Shown in pieces: positions 16,905-25,681 of a DNA stretch of 64,000 nt (position 1 is the first letter of the stretch; each line of letters opens with the position of its first letter). Both the position numbers and the translations under genes were made by a program. Source of the stretch: Bog-756 sp036553725 (lineage in GTDB: Bacteria; Actinomycetota; Acidimicrobiia; Acidimicrobiales; RAAP-2); assembly GCA_036553725.1 (NCBI GenBank), contig DATBOO010000204.1, positions 1 through 64,000 on the forward strand, given 5' to 3'. The notes beneath the pieces were generated by a model. The model saw only the letters and a list, made by a program, of their open reading frames with translations. It searched no databases and was not told the origin of the DNA.

Positions 16905-18611
16905 ATGTCATCGATACCACCACCACCAGCCAGGGCCGGGTTCCTCAAGCGGTTCGGTCCGCTGATCGCCATCGTGGTGGTGGCGGTGGTGGTGGTGGTG
17001 GTGGTCGCCACCCGGTCGTCGAAGTCGCCGTCCACCAGCGCGTCGCCGACCACCACCTCGGCTGCTCCGTCCGGTGCGCCGGCCGGGGTCGTCTCCTTCA
17101 CCCAGGCCAAGCAGGAGGGCAAGGTCAACTCGATCAACTGGGGCGACCGCTGTGACACCTCCACCGGCAAGCTCAAGTACCCGAGCTTCTTCGCCGGCGC
17201 GTGCTACGCCCCCTTCACCGGGGACAACGGGGGGGCGACCGCCCAGGGGGTGACTCCGACCACCATCAAGGTCGTCTTCTATCAAGCCGAGCAGACCGAT
17301 CCGATCCTCAACTACATCACCTCGGCCATCAAGGACACGGCCACCAACCAGCAGACCGTCGACACCATGCAGAATTGGGTGTCGTTCTACAACCACTACT
17401 TCGAGACATACGGCCGCACCGTGGAGATGGTTCCGTACACAGCCACCGGGACGTCGGACGATCCGGTGGCGGCGAGGGCCGACGCCGTCACCATCGCCAC
17501 CAACATCAAGCCGTTCGCCGTCTGGGGCGGGCCCATCCTCACCACCGCCTTCGCCGACGAGCTGGCTGCCCGCAACACGCTGTGCATCGACTGCGGCTCC
17601 GGAGACACCAGCAGCTACTTCCAGCAGCGCTCGCCGTATGTCTGGTCGCTCGGCATCCTGCCCGAGCAGGGGATCACCCACGTGGCGGAGTTCCTGAAGA
17701 AGCAGGTGGCCGGGCGGGACGCCTCCTTCGCCGGGGAGAGCGACTTCACCAGCCAGAAGCGGAAGTTCGGGCTCGTCGACCTGGTCAACGACGCCAATTC
17801 GGCGCAGTTGCTCACCGACTGGAAGCAGAAGCTGTCGGCCGCCGGCATCGACGTGGCCCAGTACGTGACCTATGCCTCGCCGGTCGATCTCCAGACCAGT
17901 GCGCCGGCCCTCATCGCCAAGCTGAAGGACGCCGGGGTGACCTCGGTGATCTTCTCCGGGGATCCCATCGCCCCGCAGTCGCTGACCCGGGCGGCCACCA
18001 GCCAGGGCTACTTCCCCGAGTGGGTCATCTCGGGCTCGGTGCTCACCGACACGGCCGCCTTCGGCCGCACCTATGACCAGCGGCAGTGGGCCCATGCCTT
18101 CGGGGTGTCCTTCGGTGCGGCCCGCACCGGCGTGACCGGGGCCATAACGCTCTACAAGTGGTACTTCGGGCAGGATCCTCCCGATCTCACCGCCGCCGCC
18201 ACCTCGGTGGTGGACCCGGCGCTCTTCTATCCGGTGATCCAGGGGGTCGGCCCCGACCTGACCGCGCAGAACTTCAAGACCGCCACCTTCGCCGGGCTTC
18301 CCACCCAGCGGGCCATCACCCAGCCGTCCCTCTCCTGGGGCAACCACGGCATCTGGCCCCAGACCGACTTCGGCGGCGTCGACGACGCCACCGAGGTGTG
18401 GTGGAACCCGTCGATCTCCGGCCCCGACGAACTCGGCCGCCAGGGCCGTGGCCTCTACGAGTACGTGGGCGGGGGCACCCGCTACCTGCCGGGCCAGTGG
18501 CCGACGGAAGCGACCAGGGCGTTCCAGAAGTCAGGGGCGGTGGCCATCTACACCACGCCGCCGGCCAGCGAGCAGGTGCCGAACTACCCCTCGCCCGCCG
18601 CCCACGGCTGA
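16905..18611 (+). CDS. Liv-type ABC transporter substrate-binding protein, membrane-anchored
   Basis: 568-residue extracytoplasmic solute receptor. A short N-terminus (MSSIPPPPARAGFLKRFG) is followed by one very Val-rich transmembrane helix, then a Ser/Thr/Pro linker and a two-lobe type I periplasmic-binding fold (GVTPTTIKVVFY; AVWGGPILTTAFADELAA; SVIFSGDPIAPQ). There is no lipobox, so it is anchored by the helix. Size exceeds LivK (about 370), with a Cys-containing insert near the N-terminus of the domain. The ATG at 16905 has GGGGGAT upstream; an earlier in-frame start at 16866 lacks one. It follows the MFS-LivF-LivG gene by 73 nt and completes the importer. The fucosidase gene comes 18 nt later. 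Confidence 0.88.
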   Translation: MSSIPPPPARAGFLKRFGPLIAIVVVAVVVVVVVATRSSKSPSTSASPTTTSAAPSGAPAGVVSFTQAKQEGKVNSINWGDRCDTSTGKLKYPSFFAGACYAPFTGDNGGATAQGVTPTTIKVVFYQAEQTDPILNYITSAIKDTATNQQTVDTMQNWVSFYNHYFETYGRTVEMVPYTATGTSDDPVAARADAVTIATNIKPFAVWGGPILTTAFADELAARNTLCIDCGSGDTSSYFQQRSPYVWSLGILPEQGITHVAEFLKKQVAGRDASFAGESDFTSQKRKFGLVDLVNDANSAQLLTDWKQKLSAAGIDVAQYVTYASPVDLQTSAPALIAKLKDAGVTSVIFSGDPIAPQSLTRAATSQGYFPEWVISGSVLTDTAAFGRTYDQRQWAHAFGVSFGAARTGVTGAITLYKWYFGQDPPDLTAAATSVVDPALFYPVIQGVGPDLTAQNFKTATFAGLPTQRAITQPSLSWGNHGIWPQTDFGGVDDATEVWWNPSISGPDELGRQGRGLYEYVGGGTRYLPGQWPTEATRAFQKSGAVAIYTTPPASEQVPNYPSPAAHG

Positions 18612-18629
18612 GCGGTCGCTCCCTCCGCC

Positions 18630-20102
18630 GTGGGCTCCCGGGCCGAGATCAAAGCGGTCCGCCGCCACCGGGTCCCGGCCTGGTGGACCGATGCCAAACT
18701 CGGCATCTTCGTCCACTGGACCCCCGCCTCGGTTCCGGCCTTCGCCCCGGTGGACAGCGAGATCGGCGACCTGCTGGCCCGCCGGGATCCCGGCGCCATG
18801 GCCTGGTCCCCCTACGCCGAGTGGTACCAGAACTCGCTCCGGTTCCCCGACAGCCCCGCCGCCCGGTTCCACGCCCGGCACTATCCGGGCCGGAGCTACG
18901 ACTCGTTCATCCCGGAGTGGGAGGCCGGCCTGGCCGGCTGGGATCCCGACGGGTGGGCGGCCCGCTTCGCCGCCACCGGGGCCCGCTACGTCGTCCTGGT
19001 GGCCAAGCACCATGACGGCTACTGCCTGTGGCCCACCGATGTGCCCAACCCCAACCGGCCCGGATTCCACTCGACGCGGGACGTGGTCGGTGAGCTGGCC
19101 GAGGCGGTCCGGGCCCGCGGCCTGCGCTTCGGCGTCTACTACTCCGGCGGGCTCGACTGGACCTTCAACGACCGTCCCATCGGATCGTTCGGCGACCTGC
19201 CGGCGGCCCAGCCCCGTGGCGGGTACGTCGCCTACGCCGAGGCCCACCTGCGCGAGCTCATCGGCCGGTACCGCCCCAGCGTCCTCTGGAACGACATCTC
19301 GTGGCCGGGCAGTCTGCGACAGCTCGCCGGCCTGCTGGCCGGGTACTACGACACGGTGCCCGACGGCGTGGTCAACGACCGGTTCATGCCGTGGTCGCCG
19401 CTGTGGGAACTGGCCAAGTCGCCACCCGGCCGCCGGATGCTCGACTTCTACTCGGCCCGGAGCGCGGCGGCCAAGCGGGGACTGGTGCCGCCCCGGCCTC
19501 CCCTGTTCGATGTCCGCACCCCGGAGTATGCGGTGTTCGACGGCGTGCAGCCGACCCCGTGGGAGTGCGTCCGGGGCATGGACAAGGGCTTCGGGCACAA
19601 CCGGGAGTCGACCGAGGAGGACTTCATCTCCCGACGGGACCTGGTGTGGTCACTGGCCGACATCGCCGCCAAAGGCGGCAACCTGCTGCTCAACATCGGG
19701 CCCCGGGGCGAGGATGCGACGATCGCCGACCCTCAGCTCCGCCGCCTCGAATGGCTCGCCCGGTTCACCGACGCGTCCGGGGATGCGCTGTTCACCACCC
19801 GGCCCTGGGTCCGTCCCCAGGGGGTGGCCGAAGATGGCGTCGAGATCCGCTACACGACCCGGGACACCTCCGTGTTTGCGTTCCTCCGGCTGGTGGGACC
19901 CGATCGGGGAACGGATCCGGCAGCGACCCGCCCGGTGACCCTGGCCGAGGTGCGGGCGACGCCGATGACCGAGGTGGCCACGCTGGACGGGCGACCCCTG
20001 GCCTGGGTGCCCACCCCGGACGGGATCAGGGTCGAGCCCGAGGAGGCACTCTCCGCCGAGCTGCCCGTCGTCGTCGCCCTCCGCCATGTCGAGGCCGGCT
20101 GA
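18630..20102 (+). CDS. Alpha-L-fucosidase, GH29
   Basis: 490-residue retaining exo-fucosidase. Family landmarks in order are WWTDAKLGIFVHWTPASVPA (residues ~18-37), VVLVAKHHDGYCLWPT (~125-140), GVYYSGGLDW (~170), and VLWNDISWPG, in which Asp222 is the expected nucleophile. A second domain with KGGNLLLNIGPRGEDA and a small C-terminal beta domain follow. No signal peptide is present, so it acts in the cytoplasm on imported fucosides. The GTG at 18630 is 18 nt after the binding-protein stop, tying it to the Liv-like transporter. A paralogue sits at 32723-34168. Overall length is near the family norm. Confidence 0.92.
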   Translation: MGSRAEIKAVRRHRVPAWWTDAKLGIFVHWTPASVPAFAPVDSEIGDLLARRDPGAMAWSPYAEWYQNSLRFPDSPAARFHARHYPGRSYDSFIPEWEAGLAGWDPDGWAARFAATGARYVVLVAKHHDGYCLWPTDVPNPNRPGFHSTRDVVGELAEAVRARGLRFGVYYSGGLDWTFNDRPIGSFGDLPAAQPRGGYVAYAEAHLRELIGRYRPSVLWNDISWPGSLRQLAGLLAGYYDTVPDGVVNDRFMPWSPLWELAKSPPGRRMLDFYSARSAAAKRGLVPPRPPLFDVRTPEYAVFDGVQPTPWECVRGMDKGFGHNRESTEEDFISRRDLVWSLADIAAKGGNLLLNIGPRGEDATIADPQLRRLEWLARFTDASGDALFTTRPWVRPQGVAEDGVEIRYTTRDTSVFAFLRLVGPDRGTDPAATRPVTLAEVRATPMTEVATLDGRPLAWVPTPDGIRVEPEEALSAELPVVVALRHVEAG

Positions 20103-20160
20103 ACCCACGGCCGGGGCTGGGTCACCCCGGCGCTCCGGCACCTGACGGGGCCGCCGATGA

Positions 20161-21831
20161 TCAACCCTGACCTGCTGTGGCCCCCGGCTTGGCGGACAGT
20201 CTGAGCGCCTCACTCCAGGATTCCGGCGTGTTGGCCGTGGTGGCCTTGGCGACGATCTCCTCCAGGCCTTGCGCCTTCCGTCCCGCACCGGCGGCAGCTT
20301 GAGCCGCGAGCCTCGCCGCCTCCGCCAGCTTCGGAGCCTCCTGGGCCGACTGCTCGGCTGTCTGCTTGGCCTCGGCGGCCGCCCGTTCCGCCGCCTTGGC
20401 TGCCTCCGCGGCTTCCTGGGCGGCCTTGGCCGTACGCTCAGCCGATCGGCGGGCGTCAGAGACCTTGCGGGCCGCGGCCTGGGCCCGCTCGGCGGCGTCC
20501 TCGGCCTCCTTGGCCGTCTGCCCCGCCAGCTGGGTGGCGTCGGCCGCCGCTTGCATGGTCTGGGCAACCTCGGCCACGACGGCCGCAACCCGGGCCGCTT
20601 CCTGCCAGGCCTCGGGGGTCCCGAGGGCCTGGGCCTTCGTGACTGCCCTCTCGGTCTGCTCGGCCCAGCTGGTGGCCTCTTCCGCCGCCCCCTGGTTCCT
20701 TGCACTCTTCGCCCTCGTCGCAGGAGGCGTCACAGCTTGATGGCGCAGATCGTTGCCATTGAGACGATCGTTGCCTGTGAACGATGTGACGACCACGGCA
20801 TCGCCGGGTGCTCTCGCGTCCATTGCTGATTCCCCCTCTGGGTTCGGTGCCACTTCCACGTTGTCTCCGGTGTCGGCTTCCGCCCCCGCTCTCACTTCCA
20901 ACTCTTCTTCCACAGTTGGTGCGGACTCGGCCTTCGGTTCCGCATCCGGCTCCGTCATCGGTTCGCTCTTGGTCTCTGCCCTCGGCTCCGCCTCCGGTTC
21001 TGGTCTTGTCTCTGCCTTCGGTTCCTGTTTCGTCTCTCCGAACCCGCGCAGGGCGGTCCAGGTCTCATCGCCGCCGCCCGATCGTTCCGTCGGCGAGGGA
21101 TCGGCCATGCGGGAGGACGAAGTTGCCGGCGGAGTGGATGCCGGAGATTCCGAGGGTGTGGCTGCCGGTGGTGTCGGGGCAACAGCGAAAGCCGGCGTGA
21201 CGGCCGGCGTGACAGCCGGCACCGCGGCGCTGGCCGTCGGCGGCGGGGCAGCCGGTACGGAAGGGCCAACCCGGGGGCCGCTGCGTCCGGCAGCTGCCTT
21301 CGCGTCCCCGGCCGGGGACGGCTGCGACCGGAACGGCGCCAGCAGTTCGCTGGCACTCAGATCGGCGGTTCGGGACCCACCAGCCCGAGGCCCGGGGCCC
21401 GGTGGGGGTGGGGGTGGGGATGCCGGCGCATCGGGGGCTCGTGAGCCGGTGGCCTTCTGCTCGGCGACCCGGGAGAAGGAATCGAGCGAGGAGACGTCGG
21501 CACCCGCCGGTGCCGGGGCCGGAGTGCTCACTTCCGCGTCGCCGACACGCGAGTGGACGTGCATGACCTGGCCGGTCAGGTGAAATCCGTCCCAGTAGCG
21601 CATCAGCCCCGGGTCGGCCTCATCGGGGTACCACCCCGGCCCGGCATTGTCCGGCAGGGCCACGGATGCGGTCGGGTGCGGGGTCCCCTCATCCGCTCCG
21701 GCACTGCCGGCTGGGCGGTCCTCGGGACGGGGGTCATTCGAGACGACCTGCGCCACCTGGTCGGACGCTTTGAGGTCGGTCCGTTCATCTCCCGTCGCCT
21801 TCGGGTGGCGTGCGAATGGGCGCAGTACCAT
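20161..21831 (-). CDS. DUF2510 protein with long Pro-rich linker and Ala-rich coiled coil
   Basis: 556-residue protein of unknown function. Near residues ~50-65 it has GPGWYPDEADPGLMRYWDG, the short DUF2510 motif found at the termini of actinobacterial membrane and secreted proteins. A Pro/Ala/Thr-rich disordered region follows to ~residue 300, then a Glu-rich repeat (PEPEAEPRAETK, EPDAEPKAE). Residues ~395-545 are a coiled coil dominated by Ala, Glu, Lys (EAAKAAERAAAEAKQTAEQS). The motif TPExWxEAxRxxA occurs twice, near 415 and at the C-terminus. No signal peptide or membrane helix is evident. ATG 21831 has AAGGTGGAG just upstream; the open frame above it overlaps the divergent EAL gene and is spurious. 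Confidence 0.8.
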   Translation of the reverse strand: MVLRPFARHPKATGDERTDLKASDQVAQVVSNDPRPEDRPAGSAGADEGTPHPTASVALPDNAGPGWYPDEADPGLMRYWDGFHLTGQVMHVHSRVGDAEVSTPAPAPAGADVSSLDSFSRVAEQKATGSRAPDAPASPPPPPPGPGPRAGGSRTADLSASELLAPFRSQPSPAGDAKAAAGRSGPRVGPSVPAAPPPTASAAVPAVTPAVTPAFAVAPTPPAATPSESPASTPPATSSSRMADPSPTERSGGGDETWTALRGFGETKQEPKAETRPEPEAEPRAETKSEPMTEPDAEPKAESAPTVEEELEVRAGAEADTGDNVEVAPNPEGESAMDARAPGDAVVVTSFTGNDRLNGNDLRHQAVTPPATRAKSARNQGAAEEATSWAEQTERAVTKAQALGTPEAWQEAARVAAVVAEVAQTMQAAADATQLAGQTAKEAEDAAERAQAAARKVSDARRSAERTAKAAQEAAEAAKAAERAAAEAKQTAEQSAQEAPKLAEAARLAAQAAAGAGRKAQGLEEIVAKATTANTPESWSEALRLSAKPGATAGQG

Positions 21832-21957
21832 ACTCCACCTTTCGGCATCCGCCCCGGTTTCCTTGAGGGGTCGAGGGCGGGCGGGCGAGGCTGGATCGGT
21901 CCTTTTCGGCCCCTTTTCCACCTCAAGGCGGTTGCCCTCCCTGCCGATATCAGAGGT

Positions 21958-22770
21958 GTGACCAATCCCGTGCAATCGCCTTCGGCGGTGACCACGATCA
22001 CCCGGGCTCCGAGCCTGGGCCTGGATGGGGCCGCCACCCTCGTCTTCCAGCCGGCGGTGGACCTCGCCACCGGTCGCCTCCTCGGCTTCGAGGCGCTGCT
22101 GCGGTGGCGCGACTCGACCGGTCGCGACATCCCTCCCTCCACGCTCATTCCGTGGGCTGAGTCCCACGGGCACATGAACGAGTTGAATGCGTGGGTACTC
22201 TCCGAGGCCTGCGCGCAGGCCGCCCGGTGGCCGTCGGGCCTCCAGCTGGCGGTCAACTGCTCGGTCTTCCAGCTGCACCGGGGCGAGGCAGCCATGGCGG
22301 CCGCCGCCGCTCTCGAACAATCGGGTCTCAGCCCCGATCGACTCACAGTCGAAGTCACCGAGACCTCGGTGGCCGACGATCTGGCGGCCGAAGACCTACA
22401 CATGATGACCCGCCTGGGCATCCAACTCACCGTGGACGACGTCGGGGAGGACTGGTCGGTACTCGAGAACCTGCGGGGCTGCGTGGTCAGCACCGTGAAG
22501 ATCGACGCATCGCTCACGGCCGGCCTTACCGACCCCGACGGGCAGAGTCGGGCCACGGCGGAGACGATCGTCACGCTGTGCCGTTCCCTCGGCATCTGCA
22601 CCGTGGCCGAAGCAGTCGAGACCGTCGAGCAGGTGGCCATACTGCGCGAGATCGGAGCGGAGACCGCGCAGGGCTACTTCTTCTCGACGCCACTCACCGC
22701 CGACGATGCCGCCGAACTGGCGGCCATGACTCCGGCTCCGCGCTTCGCCCTGTCGGCGCCGCCCGCATGA
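21958..22770 (+). CDS. Stand-alone EAL domain cyclic-di-GMP phosphodiesterase
   Basis: 270-residue cytoplasmic EAL domain without GGDEF or sensor. Catalytic landmarks are FEALLRW (the signature Glu), VNCS (Asn of the metal site), VTETS (ELTES equivalent), DDVGEDWSVL (loop 6; the DDFGTGYS consensus is altered but both Asp are kept), TVKIDASL (general-base Lys) and AQGYFFSTPL. Most metal ligands are thus present and hydrolysis of c-di-GMP to pGpG is likely, though the changed loop 6 could lower activity. GTG 21958 is favoured (CAGAGG just before it); GTG 21970 is possible. It is divergent from the DUF2510 gene, with 126 nt between starts. Confidence 0.88.
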   Translation: MTNPVQSPSAVTTITRAPSLGLDGAATLVFQPAVDLATGRLLGFEALLRWRDSTGRDIPPSTLIPWAESHGHMNELNAWVLSEACAQAARWPSGLQLAVNCSVFQLHRGEAAMAAAAALEQSGLSPDRLTVEVTETSVADDLAAEDLHMMTRLGIQLTVDDVGEDWSVLENLRGCVVSTVKIDASLTAGLTDPDGQSRATAETIVTLCRSLGICTVAEAVETVEQVAILREIGAETAQGYFFSTPLTADDAAELAAMTPAPRFALSAPPA

Positions 22771-22851
22771 CCAGGGCCTGACCGACCTGGCCGGGCCGGT
22801 GGCCGGTGGCGCCCCAGTCGAACGGCGGGTTCCCGCCCCTGGGTGCCGGCG

Positions 22852-24318
22852 TCAGGACAGTCCGGCCCGCCCGCGATGCACCACCGCCCGGTGGGCGGTG
22901 GGTGGGCGGCCCCGGAGCCAATCGTGGGCCCGCGCCACCGCGGCGGCGTCCGGCGGAGCGTGCCCCCGCCTCCCGTGTGGCGGCGTGCCGAAGGGAGCTC
23001 CGCACAGGGAGCAGGTGCCGGACATCCCGGAGGCCGGGACCACCGGGCGGTGGTCGGCGTCGAGCCACGCCCCGGCTCGACGGCGACTGACCAGCTCCTG
23101 AGCCTCAGCCGGCGTTCGCGGCACACGACCGGCCTCCCCCATCTCGACCACGAACTGGGTGGCCGCCCTGATGCCGCTGGCCAACAGCTGGCTCTTCTGA
23201 CTCGGCGTGAGCCCGAAGTCGATGGTCTTGATGCCGAGGGTGTCCACGAATATCGTCCGCGCCGCGGTCGTCTCGTCGATGCCGTACTCGTCCCATTCGC
23301 TCGTCATCGTCTCCAGGCAGTGGAGGCCGACCCCCTCCGACGAGGTGCAGGCCTTGGGCGGGGGATGGTCCGCTAGGAGGGCGGACAGCTTGATCCCTAT
23401 GGTCGGCCACCGTGGTGGCCGGCCGTCGATGCGGTCGAAGGCGTTGATGGGGAAGTTCCGGAGCATCCCCCCGTCGACCCATGTCTCCGTTCCCGCTTCG
23501 TACGTCACCTCCGTGGTGTCGCCGTCCGGGGTGGGAATGTCGACCGTCGCCCGTTCGGACTCGAAGGTGTAGGGCTTGAAGTAGAAGGGGATCGACATGG
23601 AGGCGCGTACCGCCTCGACCACCGATTCCCCATCAGGGGGGTGGCCGTAGAGCGGGAAGTCCCAGGGGAGGCGGACCAATCGCTTCCGGCTGATGTCGGC
23701 GGTGTGGACCACCAGCCGGAATTGGTGATCGGCCTCGAGGCTCATACCCGGATCCTGGGCTTCGTCCAGGCGCAGGTCGGCGAAGGTTCGCACCCCGAGC
23801 CCGTCCAGGATGGGCTCCAGCCACCGCCCGAGGGCGTCGCCCGAGTCCAGCCCCGACTTCCAGGTGAGCTCGGCCAAGGCCAGCACGGCAGCCGACAGTC
23901 CGCCGGCACCGCCTTGCCCGAGGTTCCGCAGACCGGGCGGCTGGAACTCCCTGAAGTCGAGGGAGTCCATGTGCGATCTGAGCTCGGTCATGTCCGGGCC
24001 GCGGCGGCTGAGGGCGGCGACCAATGACGCGGCGATGGCCCCGGCGCTGGTCCCTGCCACCCCGCGGAAGGTGTAGCCGGCCTCGGCCAGGACGAGGACG
24101 GCACCGACCAGCCCGATCCCCTTGACCCCCCCACCTTCCAGGGCGAGGTCGGCCCGCAGCTCGTTGACTCCCTGCGGGTTCGGCCAGCCGTCCTTTTCCA
24201 ACAGGGCGGCAGCGGCTGCGTCGAACCGCTCCTGTGCCCCGACCGTGCGGGTGTAGCCGCGGGGGTCGCCCGGGGTGATGTCCACCTTCCAGTCCGTCTC
24301 AGGGGAAGAATCCGCCAT
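22852..24318 (-). CDS. Patatin-like phospholipase
   Basis: 488-residue acyl hydrolase with the patatin Ser-Asp dyad: oxyanion loop EGGGVKG (61-67), nucleophile Ser91 in GTSAG, and Asp282 in the DGG motif. These enzymes cleave acyl chains from phospholipids or neutral lipids. No signal peptide is visible. A C-terminal extension after ~residue 420 contains CSLCGAPFGTPPHGRRGH, a CxxC-plus-His knuckle that could bind zinc; this is unusual for the family and may be a small regulatory module. The ATG at 24318 has AAGGGA upstream. It is divergent from the Crp/Fnr-type regulator, with 344 nt between starts. Confidence 0.88.
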   Translation of the reverse strand: MADSSPETDWKVDITPGDPRGYTRTVGAQERFDAAAAALLEKDGWPNPQGVNELRADLALEGGGVKGIGLVGAVLVLAEAGYTFRGVAGTSAGAIAASLVAALSRRGPDMTELRSHMDSLDFREFQPPGLRNLGQGGAGGLSAAVLALAELTWKSGLDSGDALGRWLEPILDGLGVRTFADLRLDEAQDPGMSLEADHQFRLVVHTADISRKRLVRLPWDFPLYGHPPDGESVVEAVRASMSIPFYFKPYTFESERATVDIPTPDGDTTEVTYEAGTETWVDGGMLRNFPINAFDRIDGRPPRWPTIGIKLSALLADHPPPKACTSSEGVGLHCLETMTSEWDEYGIDETTAARTIFVDTLGIKTIDFGLTPSQKSQLLASGIRAATQFVVEMGEAGRVPRTPAEAQELVSRRRAGAWLDADHRPVVPASGMSGTCSLCGAPFGTPPHGRRGHAPPDAAAVARAHDWLRGRPPTAHRAVVHRGRAGLS

Positions 24319-24662
24319 GCTGTTCCCTTCCGATCCCTCCTGGTTCTCGGCGGCCTCTCCTCCTGTGAGCGGCCCCCGCTCGACCGGTCAACAGACCTGC
24401 CGGCGAGGGAGATCTCCGCACCCGGGCCCGCCCGGTACCCTCGGTCAATCCTAAGCCATCCGGGCCGGGTCCGACCTGGTGACCCGGCCCGAATGACAAG
24501 TGGGGGTGTCATCGAGCTCCAGGTTGGCTAGAGTTCTCGGACGGCGGAGCTTTTCGCGATGCGAGCGAGGGTTGTCAATGAGTGGGACCAGTGTCGGGAC
24601 GCACAACTCAAAGGTCGGGCCGGGGGGGCGCCGGTCGCCTGCGGGTCGACCGTGACCCTTCC
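24319..24662. other. Divergent 344-nt promoter region of patatin and Crp/Fnr genes
   Basis: No coding sequence is convincing. It contains the perfect inverted repeat TGACA-N8-TGTCA at 24494-24511 and upstream signals for both divergent genes. In-frame GTG codons at 24582 and later could lengthen the Crp/Fnr protein but carry no ribosome binding site. Confidence 0.5.
24494..24511. promoter_or_regulatory. Inverted repeat TGACA-N8-TGTCA, candidate operator
   Basis: TGACA at 24494-24498 and its exact complement TGTCA at 24507-24511, separated by AGTGGGGG. It lies between patatin and the Crp/Fnr-type regulator and uses the same pentamer as the two palindromes at 25392 and 25769, but in inverted order. 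Confidence 0.4.
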
Positions 24663-25349
24663 ATGAAGGCGACCGCCCTGTTGAACCTGGAGGACGACCC
24701 CTTCGTGGGGGCGGCGGTGCTCGGCGTTCTGGAGGAGAGGGACCGCCGGTACCTGGCCGAACGGAGCCTGCGCCGGCGGATCGACAAGGGGCAGGTCCTG
24801 TTCTGTGAGGGCGCCTTCTCCGACTCCGTGCTCGTCCTCGTGTCGGGGCGGATGAAGGTCGTGAAGTACTCGAATGACGGCGCCGAATTCATCCTGAGCA
24901 CCGTTGCACCGGGCGAGACCATCGGCGAGCTCGGCGTGCTGTCGAGCGGTCCCCGCTCCGCCACCGTCCTGGCCACGGAGGAGAGCGTGGTGCTCACTCT
25001 GGCCGGCTCGGTGATCATCGACCTGATCTCCGAGCGCCCGGCCCTGGCCATCGCCCTGCTCCAGCGGTTGTCCGACATGGTGCGCCGGATCACCGGCGTC
25101 GCCACCGACCTGGTCTTTCTCGACCTCAAACAGCGCGTGGCCAAGTACCTGCTCCAGCGCGCCGTCGGGGATCCACCGCCGGCCGAGCAGGTGGTCACCC
25201 AGTCCGACCTCGCCGCCAACATCGGCGCCAGTCGTCAGCGGGTGAACGCGTGTCTGCGTGACTTCCAGCGGCAGGGTTGGATCACCATGGGGTCGCGGAG
25301 TCTCCGGGTGATCGACCGCGAGGCTCTCACCCGGGTCGTCGCCTTCTGA
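24663..25349 (+). CDS. Crp/Fnr-family transcription regulator
   Basis: 228-residue regulator. Residues ~20-135 form a cyclic-nucleotide-binding-like beta roll (FCEGAFSDSVLVLVSGRMKV, then the phosphate-cassette-like GETIGELGVLSSGPRSATV). After a dimerisation helix (IALLQRLSDMVRRITGVA), residues ~150-225 form a winged HTH (TQSDLAANIGASRQRVNACL as the recognition region). Effector could be cAMP or another ligand; the cassette lacks the exact RTAxV Arg-Thr of E. coli Crp but keeps Arg-Ser-Ala. ATG 24663 has no strong ribosome binding site, so the start is uncertain. Palindromes resembling its likely binding sites flank the gene at 24494, 25392 and 25769. Confidence 0.88.
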   Translation: MKATALLNLEDDPFVGAAVLGVLEERDRRYLAERSLRRRIDKGQVLFCEGAFSDSVLVLVSGRMKVVKYSNDGAEFILSTVAPGETIGELGVLSSGPRSATVLATEESVVLTLAGSVIIDLISERPALAIALLQRLSDMVRRITGVATDLVFLDLKQRVAKYLLQRAVGDPPPAEQVVTQSDLAANIGASRQRVNACLRDFQRQGWITMGSRSLRVIDREALTRVVAF

Positions 25350-25391
25350 CAGCCAGGACCGCCACCGTGATCCCGAGCAAATCGCCGGTTT

Positions 25392-25407
25392 TGTCTCCAC
25401 CGTGACA
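25392..25407. promoter_or_regulatory. Crp/Fnr-like site 1, TGTCT-N6-TGACA
   Basis: TGTCTCCACCGTGACA. Half-sites match TGTCA-N6-TGACA at 9 of 10 positions, the spacing used by Crp-type dimers. It matches site 2 at 13 of 16 bases and ends exactly 85 nt before the ATG at 25492. Confidence 0.5.
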
Positions 25408-25491
25408 GACAGATCCCCGCCGCAGGGCCACACTGAGGGTTGTCAGTAATCCCACATCGGGAGCAGACACCGGGATCAGGAGGGCTGTGGC

Positions 25492-25563
25492 ATGGCCGAG
25501 TCTGATTGGGCGGAGGGCACGAATGGACAACATCCGTGGGCTCTGCCACCGGAGGACGGCTGA
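25492..25563 (+). CDS. Candidate 23-residue small protein or leader peptide
   Basis: ATG followed by 22 codons and TGA, with AGGAGGG about 8 nt upstream, one of the better ribosome binding sites in the window. The peptide begins MAESDWAEGTNGQHP and ends EDG; acidic, one Trp pair, no hydrophobic segment, no Cys. It sits 85 nt after Crp-like site 1, the same distance as the next gene from site 2, and a 15-bp hairpin follows 118 nt later. I do not recognise it. It could be a small regulatory protein, a leader peptide or part of a dual-function RNA; a chance ORF cannot be excluded. Confidence 0.4.
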   Translation: MAESDWAEGTNGQHPWALPPEDG

Positions 25564-25681
25564 CTCGGCAATGCGGTGCACCGACCGCTGTCGACGGATC
25601 ACCGGCGTGTACGTGGCCCGAGGTGGCGGGATGCATCGGTCGCATCAAACTCAGGCACGAATTCGCGGCGGGAACCGGCAG

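Noticed and set aside
22825..22840. Inverted repeat GGCGGG-TT-CCCGCC between convergent genes
   Set aside because: A 2-nt loop is too tight for a stable hairpin and there is no T-run; common by chance at this GC content.
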